From JAHZKN01 sp965250205 (lineage in GTDB: Bacteria > Pseudomonadota > Alphaproteobacteria > Rhizobiales > Hyphomicrobiaceae), in assembly GCA_965250205.1 (NCBI GenBank), contig CBDFNK010000014.1, forward strand, positions 62,001 to 126,000: DNA of 64,000 nt. Direction: 5' to 3'. Shown here piece after piece: positions 33,077 to 43,157 of the stretch (its first letter is position 1; the number at the start of each line of letters is the position of its first letter). A program made the position numbers and the translations under genes. Below the pieces are notes generated by a model. The model saw only the letters and a program-made list of their open reading frames with translations. It did not search any database and was not told the DNA's origin.

Positions 33077-33693
33077 GTGCACACGAAGACATTTCAAGAA
33101 CGCTTGAAGTCCTATTCAATCGTATTCGCGAAGAGCGCATGCACGACGTTCCCATTCTCAATCCAACGCTTTCTGTCGAAGCGATTGGGTTTCAAAAATG
33201 GAACGGTTATTGGCTTGGTGTTCTTCTAACACCCTGGTTCATGAACCTTATGCTTCTTCCAACAGAAGATTGCGACGTGGACTGGTCGTCACAAGATATC
33301 GGCTCAAAACACATGCATGTGTTCCCGGCAGGCCAGTTCGAGTTTATCTTGGGCAATGAAAGTGCAATTGGCAGATTTCTTATGTGCTCGCTGTTCTCGC
33401 CTGTGTTTGAGTTTGGCGATCATGACACCGCGCGCATCGTTGCGAAGAGCGCGATTGAGGAAGTTTTTAGAAGTTCATCTGCTGAAGACATCGATCAACG
33501 CGATGTTGAGATGCAGCAAATCTGGGAAGGCAATGTGCCCGAGAAAACGATTGAGGGTGATCCCGCTTCGCCTGCGCAAGACGCGGCAGTGGATGGAACG
33601 ATCTCGGCACCAGAACAGTCTGTCGAGCCGACACTTAGCCGCCGCGAACTGTTTTCTGGAACCCAAAAGCGTGAACAAGGGTCGGCATCATGA
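33073..33693 (+). CDS. hupJ: [NiFe] hydrogenase assembly chaperone HupJ (HybE family)
   Basis: A 206-residue HybE/HupJ-type protein. The conserved core VEAIGFQKWNGYWLGVLLTP, WFMNLMLLP and FPAGQFEFILGNESAIGRF is intact, with SLFSPVFEFGDHDTARIVAK after it. A Ser/Pro/Glu-rich C-terminal extension is less conserved and may be a flexible tail. HybE proteins chaperone the large subunit or coordinate Tat export. ATGA overlap with hupI. Confidence 0.9.
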   Translation: MSAHEDISRTLEVLFNRIREERMHDVPILNPTLSVEAIGFQKWNGYWLGVLLTPWFMNLMLLPTEDCDVDWSSQDIGSKHMHVFPAGQFEFILGNESAIGRFLMCSLFSPVFEFGDHDTARIVAKSAIEEVFRSSSAEDIDQRDVEMQQIWEGNVPEKTIEGDPASPAQDAAVDGTISAPEQSVEPTLSRRELFSGTQKREQGSAS

Positions 33694-34889
33694 ACTTCGA
33701 CGGTCGATTAGATATTGATCTGAGATGCCACAATAACGCGGTGCGCGGTGTGACGATTGCATCGACACGGCAACGCCAACTGTCACGTCTCCTTATCGGC
33801 CGCACGCCTTCTGATACTGTGTCCATTGTCCGACAGGTGCACAGCGTATGTTCAAACGCGCAAGGCTATGCCGCCCTTACCGCTCTTGAAAATGCTTTGA
33901 GCTGCCAAGCAGCATCCGACCTGGATGCTGCGCGCATGTTTGGTGTGCTCACAGAAAATGCCCGCGAGCACCTTTTGCGGATCTTTCTTGATTGGCCTCG
34001 TTTTATGGATCTGCCGCCGCACCATGACAACGCCAAGGCGGTTCTGGATTGGTATCGTCAAACGTCAAAATCCTGCGCACATGCTGGTGATGCGTTTGTC
34101 TTGCAGAGCTCAGTTGATATTGCGCCGGACGTGCTTGAAGGCTGCCTTGCCGCACTGGCAAACTTGTTGCACGATGATGTCTACGGAGAAGACCTATCAA
34201 CGTGGTCCCGCCACTCCGATTGGTTGAGTCTCGTTGCTTGGTTTCAGTCGTCACAGACGGTGCCCGCGCAGCTCCTCAATTGGGTGCATCGGTCTGACTG
34301 GGCGCAAACGGGCGTGGCAGAACCTTCATTTTTGCCGCCACTTTCTGATCAAGACATCCAGGAACAGTTGTTTGGGGAGGGCGGTGATGCATTTGTCGCC
34401 CGGCCAACGTGGCAAGGAATCCCACGTGAAACCAGCGCGCTGTCGCGTCAATCGGCGACACCAATTGTTAAATCAATCAAGCAAAAATTTGGCGCAGGGC
34501 TGATGGCCAGGCTTGTCGCGCGGTTGTGCGAGTTGTCAGATATTTTTAATGAGCTGCACGCGACGGTCAAATATCTGAAAACCGGGTGCGAACTAAAAAC
34601 GCTGGGTCAGGGTTGCGATCAGGGACACAATACATGTCAGTCCGGGCATGGGGTTGGCACGATTGAAGCGGCCCGGGGACGGCTTATTCATGGCGTACGC
34701 GTCGAACAAGGTGTTGTTGCCGACTACAAAATCTTGGCGCCGACGGAATGGAATTTCCATCCCCTGGGCTCGGCGAAACAAGCCTTGGAACACCTTACTG
34801 CGCAATCTTTGTCCATGCTGCAACGTCAGGCAGAACTGACCATCACCGCCATCGACCCTTGTGTTGGCTATGAGCTGAGGGTGGTGTGA
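33690..34889 (+). CDS. hupK: Hydrogenase assembly protein HupK (large-subunit-like scaffold)
   Basis: A 399-residue HupK protein. Its C-terminus (GTIEAARGRLIHGVRV, ILAPTEWNFHPLG, TAIDPCVGYELRVV) mirrors the hydrogenase large subunit's last region, but the DPCxxC nickel motif has only its first Cys. The N-terminal RxCGxC motif is absent. HupK is thought to be a scaffold for Ni-Fe cofactor assembly, parallel to NifE/N logic. It overlaps hupJ and hypA by four bases or fewer. Confidence 0.9.
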   Translation: MNFDGRLDIDLRCHNNAVRGVTIASTRQRQLSRLLIGRTPSDTVSIVRQVHSVCSNAQGYAALTALENALSCQAASDLDAARMFGVLTENAREHLLRIFLDWPRFMDLPPHHDNAKAVLDWYRQTSKSCAHAGDAFVLQSSVDIAPDVLEGCLAALANLLHDDVYGEDLSTWSRHSDWLSLVAWFQSSQTVPAQLLNWVHRSDWAQTGVAEPSFLPPLSDQDIQEQLFGEGGDAFVARPTWQGIPRETSALSRQSATPIVKSIKQKFGAGLMARLVARLCELSDIFNELHATVKYLKTGCELKTLGQGCDQGHNTCQSGHGVGTIEAARGRLIHGVRVEQGVVADYKILAPTEWNFHPLGSAKQALEHLTAQSLSMLQRQAELTITAIDPCVGYELRVV

Positions 34890-35230
34890 TGCATGAGATG
34901 AGTTTGTGTGAAAGCATTATTTCAATTGTTGAGCAGCAATCCAAACTCAACAATTTTACTGAGGTTAAGGTCGTGTGCCTTGAAGTTGGTCAGTTCTCGG
35001 GCGTCGAGATGGAGGCGTTACGTTTTAGCTTTGACTGCGTCACACGAGGAACGTGTGCCGAGAATGCAAAATTGAAGATCATAGAGACAGAAGCTGAAGC
35101 ATGGTGTCTGCCATGCGCCAACGCCGTCAGGGTCTCGCACAGATATGATGCCTGCCCCAAGTGCGGCAGTCACCAACTGCAACTCTCAGGTGGCGATGAG
35201 CTAAAGATTAAAGAATTGGAGGTGAATTAA
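34889..35230 (+). CDS. hypA: Hydrogenase nickel-insertion metallochaperone HypA
   Basis: A 113-residue HypA. The N-terminal MHEMSLCESI places the Ni-binding His2, and the zinc domain shows WCLPC and CPKCG. It delivers nickel with HypB. The ATG at 34889 overlaps the hupK stop (TGATG), and a GTG one codon earlier is not used because it would shift His from position 2. Complete. Confidence 0.95.
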   Translation: MHEMSLCESIISIVEQQSKLNNFTEVKVVCLEVGQFSGVEMEALRFSFDCVTRGTCAENAKLKIIETEAEAWCLPCANAVRVSHRYDACPKCGSHQLQLSGGDELKIKELEVN

Positions 35231-36102
35231 TGTGTGGCGTTTGCGGTTGCGGTGAAGGCGAGGCCCGTATTGAGGGCAAGAGTGTTCACAAACATCACCA
35301 CCATCACCATGGCGAAGATGGTCACAGCCATCATCATGAGCCAAAGGCGGAGCATTCCCATGCGCCAGGCCTCAGTCAGGGCCGTATGGTGCAAATCGAG
35401 CAGGATATCCTGGCGAAGAACAACGAATATGCCAACGCCAATAGGCACTATTTTTCCGAACACGGTATTCTTGCGCTGAACTTCGTTTCCAGTCCGGGCT
35501 CTGGAAAAACCTCTCTTTTGGTGCGCACTATTGACGAGCTAAAAGACACATTGCAGATTGCAGTTGTTGAAGGCGACCAGCAAACGACCAACGATGCCGA
35601 CCGGATCCGACAAACTGGCGCATCTGCCATACAAATTAACACCGGCAAAGGGTGCCACCTTGATGGCCACATGGTTGGCCATGCCGTTGAAGGTCTCGAG
35701 TTAGAGGACGGCGGCGTTCTGTTCATAGAAAATGTTGGAAATCTTGTTTGTCCTGCAAGCTTTGACCTCGGTGAAGCCCATAAGGTTGTCATCCTTTCGG
35801 TAACCGAAGGCGACGATAAACCAGCCAAATATCCAGATATGTTTCATGCAGCCGATCTCATGCTGATCAACAAAATGGATCTGTTGCCGCATGTCGATTT
35901 TGATATCGAAAAATGTATTGAACACGCCCAAAGCGTAAATCCATCGATCAGAGTTTTGCAGATTTCCGCAACGAGCGGCGAAGGTCTTGAGCAATTTTAT
36001 CAATGGATAAAACTTGCCCGCGAAATGGCCCTAACCGGTCACCCGGCCCAACTTAAAAAACAAGCGGAAGGAAACAATAATGTGTCTCGCGCTGCCGGCT
36101 AA
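35230..36102 (+). CDS. hypB: Hydrogenase nickel-insertion GTPase HypB
   Basis: A 290-residue HypB with an N-terminal high-affinity nickel motif (MCGVCGCG), a histidine-rich store (HKHHHHHHGEDGHSHHHE), a GTPase P-loop SSPGSGKTSLL, the nickel/zinc-site segment GKGCHLDGHMVGHAVE and NKMDLLP. The His-rich tail indicates a nickel-storage role as in Bradyrhizobium. It overlaps hypC by 23 bases. Confidence 0.96.
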   Translation: MCGVCGCGEGEARIEGKSVHKHHHHHHGEDGHSHHHEPKAEHSHAPGLSQGRMVQIEQDILAKNNEYANANRHYFSEHGILALNFVSSPGSGKTSLLVRTIDELKDTLQIAVVEGDQQTTNDADRIRQTGASAIQINTGKGCHLDGHMVGHAVEGLELEDGGVLFIENVGNLVCPASFDLGEAHKVVILSVTEGDDKPAKYPDMFHAADLMLINKMDLLPHVDFDIEKCIEHAQSVNPSIRVLQISATSGEGLEQFYQWIKLAREMALTGHPAQLKKQAEGNNNVSRAAG

Positions 36103-36352
36103 AATTATGTCCATGAGCGACGATCAACAAACTGCCACGGTTGCTCTTGAAGGCGTGAAAAAAGAAATCTCATTGGCGCTTGTCGATAATGTCAGTATTG
36201 GTGATTTTGTTCTCGTTCACGTCGGTTTTGCGCTGAATACAGTTAGCCCTGAAGAGGCAGAACGTACGCTTGCCATGATGTCCGAGGCAGGATTTCTGGC
36301 TGATGGGGCAGGGACGGAATCGGGTGACGGCAGAGAGGAGCTGCAGTCATGA
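36080..36352 (+). CDS. hypC: Hydrogenase assembly chaperone HypC
   Basis: A 90-residue HypC starting MCLALPAKIMSM with the essential Cys2. It shuttles the Fe(CN)2CO unit between HypD and the large subunit. VDNVSIGDFVLVHVGFALNT is the conserved OB-like core. It overlaps the end of hypB and is followed by hypD with a four-base overlap. The cluster thus has two HypC-family members (HypC and HupF). Confidence 0.95.
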   Translation: MCLALPAKIMSMSDDQQTATVALEGVKKEISLALVDNVSIGDFVLVHVGFALNTVSPEEAERTLAMMSEAGFLADGAGTESGDGREELQS

Positions 36353-37497
36353 AATATGTCGACGAATTTCGCGATAAAGATCTAGCGAAGCGGCTTTCAA
36401 ACGCCATTGCAGCAGAGGCTGACCCCTCAAAGCCATATAATTTTATGGAATTCTGTGGCGGGCACACACATGCGATTTTTCGTTATGGCGTTCGGGATTT
36501 GATGCCCGACAATGTTAATTTTGTGCACGGTCCAGGGTGCCCTGTGTGTGTGCTTCCTATTCCGCGTATCGACAATGCAATTGAGCTTGCCGAGCGAGAT
36601 GGCGCCATTGTTTGTTCTTATGGCGATATGATGCGCGTTCCTGCCAGCAAGAAGAGGAGCCTGTTAAAGGCAAAAGCATCTGGCGCTGATATCCGCATGG
36701 TGTATTCGACACAGGATGCTCTGAAGATTGCGCACGACAATCCCGACCGCCAGGTTATCTTTTTCGCCATCGGTTTTGAAACAACAACGCCGCCAACAGC
36801 CGTTGCAATCAAGGCAGCAGAAAAGCAAGGGCTGGAAAACTTTTCAGTTTTTTGCAATCACGTTCTGACACCTGCTGCCATTCAGCATATTCTCCAGTCG
36901 CCAGAAGTTCGCGACATTGGAACGGTGTCAATTGATGGGTTTCTTGGTCCATCGCACGTCAGTTCGATTATTGGCAGCGAACCCTATGAGTATTTCGCAG
37001 AAGAATTTCAAAAGCCAGTTGTGATTACAGGGTTTGAGCCTCTGGATGTCATGCAGGCGACGCTGATGCTGATCCGTCAGATTAATGCTGGTCGGTATGA
37101 AGTTGAAAATGAATATACCCGGGTCGTCACGCGTGAAGGAAACAGCAAGGCTCAGGATTTGGTGGCAGAGGTGTTTGAGCTGCGCCGCACTTTTGAATGG
37201 CGTGGGCTCGGTTTTGTGCCCTACAGCGCACTCAAAATTCGTGACGATTTTGCTGAATTCGACGCTGAAAAGCGGTTCACAGTGCAGGCTGGTAACGGCA
37301 GGGACGTAAAGGGGTGTGAATGCCCAGCGATCTTGCGCGGTGCCAAAAAGCCGACGGATTGCAAGTTGTTTGGAACGGTTTGTATACCAGACAATCCGCA
37401 AGGCTCGTGCATGGTGTCTTCGGAAGGCTCGTGTGCCGCCTATTGGAGCTACGGACGATTTCGTGCTAAAAAAGATAGCAGGGCTAAGGTCGCATGA
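36349..37497 (+). CDS. hypD: Hydrogenase Fe-cofactor assembly protein HypD
   Basis: A 382-residue HypD, the scaffold on which Fe(CN)2CO is built. Motifs are FCGGHTHAIFRYGVRDL, HGPGCPVCVLPIPRID, the FAIGFETTTPPTA segment and the C-terminal [4Fe-4S] cysteines (CECPAILRGAKKPTDC, LFGTVCIPDNPQGSC, SSEGSCAAYW). Complete. Confidence 0.96.
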   Translation: MKYVDEFRDKDLAKRLSNAIAAEADPSKPYNFMEFCGGHTHAIFRYGVRDLMPDNVNFVHGPGCPVCVLPIPRIDNAIELAERDGAIVCSYGDMMRVPASKKRSLLKAKASGADIRMVYSTQDALKIAHDNPDRQVIFFAIGFETTTPPTAVAIKAAEKQGLENFSVFCNHVLTPAAIQHILQSPEVRDIGTVSIDGFLGPSHVSSIIGSEPYEYFAEEFQKPVVITGFEPLDVMQATLMLIRQINAGRYEVENEYTRVVTREGNSKAQDLVAEVFELRRTFEWRGLGFVPYSALKIRDDFAEFDAEKRFTVQAGNGRDVKGCECPAILRGAKKPTDCKLFGTVCIPDNPQGSCMVSSEGSCAAYWSYGRFRAKKDSRAKVA

Positions 37498-38546
37498 ACG
37501 AAATGCCAAAAAGATTTGGTGCTCGCATCAACCTGCGCAAAGGCCATGTAGACATGACTCATGGCAGCGGTGGTCGCGCCATGGCGCAGCTCATTGATGA
37601 ACTGTTCGTTCGTCATTTTGACAATGAACTGTTGGATCAATCAAATGATCAGGCTGCTTTTCAGTCACCGGGTGGCCGCATGGTGATGAGCACCGATGGC
37701 CACGTCGTAACGCCATTGTTTTTCCCTGGCGGGGATATCGGCTCTTTGTCCGTTCACGGCACAATCAATGATGTGGCAATGTCCGGAGCCAAACCGCTTT
37801 ATCTCTCAGCTGGTTTTATTTTGGAAGAAGGCTTTCCCCTGGCCGACCTTGAGAAAATTGTAGAGAGCATGGCCGCCGCCTCACGCGAAGCGAATGTTCC
37901 TATTGTTACGGGCGATACCAAGGTTGTTGAAAAGGGCAAGGGCGACGGTGTTTTCATAACGACGACAGGTGTTGGGGTTATTCCAGACGGAATTCATATT
38001 TCAGGTGACTTGGCAAAACCAGGCGATGCAATTCTTGTCAGCGGTCATATTGGCGATCATGGCGTCGCCTTGATGTCAAAACGAGACAATCTTGAATTTG
38101 AAACAGAGGTAGTGTCTGATACCGCAGCGCTTCATGGCTTAGTAGCAGCGATGATTGAGGCTGTTCCGGATGGCATTCACAGTCTCAGGGATCCGACACG
38201 CGGCGGGTTAGCTGCAACATTGAACGAGATTGCCAGCCAGTCAGGCGTTGGTATGCATCTACAGGCTGCAGACATCCCAATACGAAATGACGTGGCCGCT
38301 GCGTGCGAACTTCTTGGCCTCGATCCGCTTTACGTTGCCAATGAAGGCAAGCTCATTGCAATTTGTGCCCCCGAGTCTGCTGAACGTCTACGAGATGTTA
38401 TGCACAAACATCCACTCGGCACGGATGCAGCCGTGATCGGTACCGTCAACGATGATGAGCATGGATTTATCACCATGGAAACGGAGTTTGGCGGCAGCCG
38501 TGTCGTTGATTGGCTCGCTGGCGAACAGTTGCCGAGGATATGTTGA
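37494..38546 (+). CDS. hypE: Carbamoyl dehydratase HypE
   Basis: A 350-residue PurM-like ATPase that dehydrates the carbamoylated C-terminal Cys to the cyanide ligand. The N-terminal MTHGSGGRAMAQLIDELFV and STDGHVVTPLFFPGGDIG segments are typical, and the C-terminus is LPRIC with the reactive terminal Cys. It overlaps hypD by four bases. Confidence 0.96.
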   Translation: MNEMPKRFGARINLRKGHVDMTHGSGGRAMAQLIDELFVRHFDNELLDQSNDQAAFQSPGGRMVMSTDGHVVTPLFFPGGDIGSLSVHGTINDVAMSGAKPLYLSAGFILEEGFPLADLEKIVESMAAASREANVPIVTGDTKVVEKGKGDGVFITTTGVGVIPDGIHISGDLAKPGDAILVSGHIGDHGVALMSKRDNLEFETEVVSDTAALHGLVAAMIEAVPDGIHSLRDPTRGGLAATLNEIASQSGVGMHLQAADIPIRNDVAAACELLGLDPLYVANEGKLIAICAPESAERLRDVMHKHPLGTDAAVIGTVNDDEHGFITMETEFGGSRVVDWLAGEQLPRIC

Positions 38547-38550
38547 TCTG

Positions 38551-40281
38551 ATGCGTATTCTCTTACTCGTTCATGCGTTTAATTCACTCAGCCAGAGGAT
38601 GTTTGTCGAACTGCAAGACGCTGGGCATGAGGTTTCTGTTGAGTTTGACATTCACGGGTCTGTTCTCAAGGAAGCCGTCACACAATTTCGGCCAGACTTG
38701 GTGTTAGCCCCGTTTTTAAAGCGGGCAATAAGTGAAGATGTCTGGAAGGTGGTCCCTTGTTTGATTGTGCATCCGGGCATCGAGGGTGATCGTGGCCCCT
38801 CCGCCATCGACTGGGCAATCCTTGATGATCAACAACAATGGGGTGTTACTGTTTTACAGGCTGAGGCGGATATGGATGCCGGTCCGATCTGGGCGTCAGC
38901 ATCGTTTCCGATGCGGGTGGGTGCAACAAAGTCAAGCCTGTATCGCAACGAAGTGACAGAGGCTGCATCCAAAGCCGTGCACCTCGCGCTCAAACGGTTT
39001 GCGTCCAAGTCATTCAATCCAAAACGTCTAGCCGGCGATAGCAGCGGCACACAAATTAGGTGCCGACCTTTGGCACGCCAATCGGATCGTAAAATAGATT
39101 GGCTTCTGGATGATACGCTAACAATCTTGCAAAAAATCAGAAGCAGTGATGGCGTTCCCGGTGTCAAGGATCACGTATTTGATCAAGACGTGTCACTGCA
39201 TGACGTTCATGATGCTCCCGGTCAGTCTGGTGTGCCTGGTGCCGTTGTAGCCCGCAGTGGGCCGGCCATTTGTCGGGCAACCGTCGATGGAGCAATCTGG
39301 TTGGGCCATGTCAGATTGCTCAATGCACAAGAGGGTGAAACGCCAGCGATCAAATTGCCGGCAACGTTGGCACTGAAAAAACACCTTGATGATGTGCCGG
39401 AGGTTCCAGTCGATAGCCCCGAGGGCTATCAGGAAATTACCTATGAAGAGGCAGGCCAGGTCGGCGTTTTATATTTCAATTTCTATAATGGTGCGATGAG
39501 CACAAACCAGTGTAGGCGGTTACATGATGCATACCGGTTAGCAGTGGGTCGGTCCACCAATGTGGTGGTTCTTGCAGGTGGGCCAGATTTCTGGTCGAAC
39601 GGCATGCATCTCAATGTGATCGAAGCAGCTCCCAACCCCGCCGATGAATCCTGGCAAAACATCAATGCCATTGACGACTTGGCGAAAGATATCATTACCA
39701 CGACCAGTCATCTGACGATTTCTGCGTTACAGGGCAACGCTGGTGCGGGCGGTGTTTTTCTTGCACGTGCTGCAGACCATGTCTGGTTGCGCCGCGGCAT
39801 TGTTCTCAATCCACACTACAAAGATATGGGCAACCTCTATGGTTCGGAATATTGGACCTATCTGTTGCCACGCTACGCCGGACAAGACAGCGCAAGGCGC
39901 ATATCGAACGCGCGCTTACCCATGTCAACAGATGAGGCGGTGTCGCTTGGGCTAGGCGATGCCCATTTAGGTGAAAGCCATGCTTCATTTTTGGATGAAG
40001 TGCAAAGCCGTGCACAACATCTGTCACAGTCACCTGACTTTACGGGGCGTCTCAATTCCAAAGTTCTTCAACGCCAAAAGGATGAGGCAGAAAAACCTCT
40101 GGCTAGCTATCGCGCTGAAGAGCTCGCCAAGATGAAACGCAACTTTTATGGCTTTGACCCAAGCTATCACATCGCCAGGCATAACTTCGTTCATAAAATT
40201 CCAAAGTCACGCACGCCTGTGACCATCGCGCGTCATCGTGATCAAAAACAATATTCACCACTCACCCGGAGGGCCTCATAG
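38551..40281 (+). CDS. hypX: Hydrogenase maturation protein HypX (HoxX), CO-ligand synthesis
   Basis: A 576-residue two-domain protein. The N-terminal formyl-THF hydrolase/transferase-like domain has LIVHPGIEGDRGPSAIDWAI and the C-terminal enoyl-CoA hydratase-like domain has VVVLAGGPDFWSNGMHLNV and ALQGNAGAGGVFLARAADHV. HypX makes the CO ligand from formyl-THF under oxic conditions (family knowledge). Its presence points to aerobic hydrogenase assembly. The start at 38551 is four bases after hypE; earlier in-frame codons overlap hypE. Confidence 0.94.
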   Translation: MRILLLVHAFNSLSQRMFVELQDAGHEVSVEFDIHGSVLKEAVTQFRPDLVLAPFLKRAISEDVWKVVPCLIVHPGIEGDRGPSAIDWAILDDQQQWGVTVLQAEADMDAGPIWASASFPMRVGATKSSLYRNEVTEAASKAVHLALKRFASKSFNPKRLAGDSSGTQIRCRPLARQSDRKIDWLLDDTLTILQKIRSSDGVPGVKDHVFDQDVSLHDVHDAPGQSGVPGAVVARSGPAICRATVDGAIWLGHVRLLNAQEGETPAIKLPATLALKKHLDDVPEVPVDSPEGYQEITYEEAGQVGVLYFNFYNGAMSTNQCRRLHDAYRLAVGRSTNVVVLAGGPDFWSNGMHLNVIEAAPNPADESWQNINAIDDLAKDIITTTSHLTISALQGNAGAGGVFLARAADHVWLRRGIVLNPHYKDMGNLYGSEYWTYLLPRYAGQDSARRISNARLPMSTDEAVSLGLGDAHLGESHASFLDEVQSRAQHLSQSPDFTGRLNSKVLQRQKDEAEKPLASYRAEELAKMKRNFYGFDPSYHIARHNFVHKIPKSRTPVTIARHRDQKQYSPLTRRAS

Positions 40282-41765
40282 TGTCGGGAAAGACAACTGT
40301 TTTGATCGTCGATGATGAAATTCGTTCATTGGAAGCGTTTGAGCGCAATCTCTCCGAGGATTTTGACATCAAGACGGCATCAAGCGCTGAGGAAGCTCAA
40401 AAGATTCTGGAACAAGAGTGGGTCCAGATCATTTTATGTGATCAACGCATGCCAGAAATGACAGGCATCGAATTCCTGAAGATTGTTCGTGAGAAATGGC
40501 CCGACATTGTACGCATTGTGATTTCCGGATACACGGATTCCGAAGACATTATTTCCGGAATAAATGATGCAGGAATTTTTCGCTACATCACAAAGCCCTG
40601 GCAGCCTTATGATCTCATCGTTACCTTGAAAAATGCTGCGCGGCTTTTTGAGCTTCAAAGGCAAAATGAGCTTTTGAGCCTAGAGTTAAAAATGTCTTCC
40701 TCACGGGCTGAGAAAGTCGTTGCCTCGCGCCGAGAAGAACTCAAACAGCACTATCAATTTGACGACGGCATCGTGCGTTCAGAAGAAAGCCCAATGAATG
40801 CTGTATGTGATACGCTAAGACAGATTGCAGGCTTTGATGTTTCCGTTTTGTTGACCGGGGAGTCTGGAACAGGAAAAGAGCTCGCCGCACGCGCCTTGCA
40901 TTATTCTTCATTGCGCTGGAACAAGCCGTTTGTCGTTGAGAACTGCGGAGCGCTCCCGGATGAGCTGCTTGAAAGCGAGTTGTTCGGACATAAGCGCGGG
41001 GCATTTACTGGTGCTGTTGAAGACCATCAGGGGTTATTTGAGCGCGCTGACGGGGGTACGGTATTCCTGGATGAAATTGGTGAGGTGTCACCAGCATTTC
41101 AAGTCAAACTGTTGCGCGTACTGCAGGAGCGAGAAATTAGGCCGGTCGGTTCCAGCAAGACGAGAACAGTTGATGTGCGCGTTGTCGCCGCTACGAACAA
41201 GAACCTAGAAACTGAAGTGCGCGACGGGCGGTTTCGCAAAGACCTCTATTTTCGCCTCGCCACCGTGACGATTGATTTGCCACCCTTACGCGAGCGAATG
41301 ATGGATATACCCGTCCTTGCTAACTTCCTGCTGGATAAGGCAGCAACGTCACTTGGTAAGTCAGCAGCTGGGTTGTCCGCTGAGGCGATGGAGTGTTTGA
41401 AGAGGTATCAATGGCCAGGCAACATTCGCGAGATGCAAAACGAAATACAACGTCTCCTTGTTATGACTCAAAAGGAGGGAGAGTTTGGTGCAGAGTTGCT
41501 ATCGCCCAAAGTCCTCATTGCGGCGCAGCCTGAAGAAGAAGACGAACTAAAAATGCTCAGTGGATTTGTCGGCACGTTAAAAGAACGCATCGAGTCCCTG
41601 GAAGCCCGCATTCTTCGCGAAACTTTGATACGGCATCGATGGAATAAGAGTCGTGCGGCAAAAGAACTGGGACTGTCCCGGGTAGGATTGCGTGGAAAAT
41701 TAGAGCGCTACGGGTTAGAAAAGGTTGAGGGCCTTCAAGAAAAAACACAACAAGCAACAGGATAG
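40281..41765 (+). CDS. hupR: Sigma-54-dependent response regulator HupR/HoxA
   Basis: A 494-residue NtrC-family activator. The receiver domain has Asp54 in ILCDQRMPEM, the AAA+ domain has GESGTGKE (193-200), the sigma-54 contact loop GAFTGA (240-245) and DGGTVFLDEIGEV, and a C-terminal helix-turn-helix (NKSRAAKELGLSRVGLRGKL) follows. In Rhodobacter the unphosphorylated form activates hup. GTG start overlapping the hypX stop. It should activate the promoter at 30431, a positive feedback loop since it is in the same operon. Confidence 0.94.
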   Translation: MSGKTTVLIVDDEIRSLEAFERNLSEDFDIKTASSAEEAQKILEQEWVQIILCDQRMPEMTGIEFLKIVREKWPDIVRIVISGYTDSEDIISGINDAGIFRYITKPWQPYDLIVTLKNAARLFELQRQNELLSLELKMSSSRAEKVVASRREELKQHYQFDDGIVRSEESPMNAVCDTLRQIAGFDVSVLLTGESGTGKELAARALHYSSLRWNKPFVVENCGALPDELLESELFGHKRGAFTGAVEDHQGLFERADGGTVFLDEIGEVSPAFQVKLLRVLQEREIRPVGSSKTRTVDVRVVAATNKNLETEVRDGRFRKDLYFRLATVTIDLPPLRERMMDIPVLANFLLDKAATSLGKSAAGLSAEAMECLKRYQWPGNIREMQNEIQRLLVMTQKEGEFGAELLSPKVLIAAQPEEEDELKMLSGFVGTLKERIESLEARILRETLIRHRWNKSRAAKELGLSRVGLRGKLERYGLEKVEGLQEKTQQATG

Positions 41766-41774
41766 TAAATCAGT

Positions 41775-43157
41775 ATGTCTGCCTCAAAAGAGCAACGCAC
41801 CTCAGAGAACGCTGGCGTCATTCGCCAGGCGGTTGCTTCTCATCTACCAGGCGCACCGCTCGTTGAGGAAGAGGCTTGGATTGAAGTCATTCAAAAAATG
41901 GATGAGGTATACTCCGACCTTGTCCGCTCCCAAGTGGAGATCGAGAAAAAAAATGTTGAGCTAGAAGATGCTCAGACGTTTATCCGAAGCGTGCTGGCGG
42001 CAATGACTGATGTTCTCATTGTCTGTGATGTTACCGGCAAGATTCAACAAACAAATGCGGCGCTGGAGAAGCTCACCGGATTTCACAGTACGGAGTTTCT
42101 GGGTTGTTATTTTGATGATCTACTGACGCCGGAAAGCGTGGAACAGGTTCCACCTTTCGAAAATATGGTTGCGTCAAGTAAGATCTACAGTGACTGTGAA
42201 ATCAATCTGGCGACTAAAGATGGCAACGATGTTGAACTCGCAGTCAATTTCTCGCCGAGATATAACAAACGTGGAAAATTAGTCGGCATGGTCTTGATTG
42301 GTCGCCCCGTTGGCGAACTGCGGCGTGCTTACGCCGATTTAGATCAAGCGCATCGCAAATTGCGCAACGCGCAACAACAGCTCGTCGCATCTGAAAAAAT
42401 GGCTGCCCTCGGACGATTGGTGGCAGGGGTCGCGCACGAACTCAACAATCCAATCAGTTTTATTTTCGGAAACATGCATGCACTGAAGCGCTATGGATCC
42501 AGCATATCCGAGTATTTGAATGCTCTTGATAGTGCGCTAGAACCGAGCCAGCTTTATGCATTGCGGCGAAAACTCAAGATTGATTTGATCGCCAAAGATA
42601 TTGTTCCTTTGGTTGAAGGCACTCTTGAAGGGTCAGAGCGTGTCCGCGATATCGTGCAAGACCTCAGGCGTTTTTCTAGCGGCCAAAAAGATGTTTCGGA
42701 ACGGTTTGATATCACGTCCGTCATCCGCACCGCTGTAGACTGGGTCATGAAGACAACAAATAGCGCGCCTGCACTTGAATTCGATATGCCGAAATCTCTT
42801 GAGGTGATGGCACGCAAAGGCCACGTCCACCAAGTCATTGTGAACTTGGTGCAGAACGCCTTTGATATGATGTCCGGACAAGACACACAAAGATTGGTTC
42901 TAAGTTGCGGAAAAGACAAAAACAGCGTGTGGGTCACTGTGCGCGATTTTGGACCAGGCATTTCAGATGCCGACATGCCACATATTTTTGAGCCGTTCTT
43001 TACAACCAAGCCGATTGGAGAGGGTACCGGACTTGGGCTCTATATAAGTTATGGGCTTGTTGAAGAACATGGTGGTTCGATTACGGCGGAGAACCATCCC
43101 TGTGGCGGTGCTGTATTCAGGCTGACGCTTCCGGAGGCCGGCAACAATGATTGCTAA
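41775..43157 (+). CDS. hupT: PAS-domain histidine kinase HupT/HoxJ
   Basis: A 460-residue soluble kinase. A coiled N-terminal stretch precedes a PAS domain (about 70-180, VLIVCDVTGKIQQTNAALEK), a coiled linker, HisKA with His221 (VAGVAHELNNPISFIFGN), and an intact HATPase domain (NLVQNAFDMM, RDFGPGISDADMPHIF, GEGTGLGLYI). No membrane helix, as expected for a kinase that binds the HupUV sensor hydrogenase. Without H2 it phosphorylates HupR and keeps hup off (family knowledge). Confidence 0.94.
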   Translation: MSASKEQRTSENAGVIRQAVASHLPGAPLVEEEAWIEVIQKMDEVYSDLVRSQVEIEKKNVELEDAQTFIRSVLAAMTDVLIVCDVTGKIQQTNAALEKLTGFHSTEFLGCYFDDLLTPESVEQVPPFENMVASSKIYSDCEINLATKDGNDVELAVNFSPRYNKRGKLVGMVLIGRPVGELRRAYADLDQAHRKLRNAQQQLVASEKMAALGRLVAGVAHELNNPISFIFGNMHALKRYGSSISEYLNALDSALEPSQLYALRRKLKIDLIAKDIVPLVEGTLEGSERVRDIVQDLRRFSSGQKDVSERFDITSVIRTAVDWVMKTTNSAPALEFDMPKSLEVMARKGHVHQVIVNLVQNAFDMMSGQDTQRLVLSCGKDKNSVWVTVRDFGPGISDADMPHIFEPFFTTKPIGEGTGLGLYISYGLVEEHGGSITAENHPCGGAVFRLTLPEAGNNDC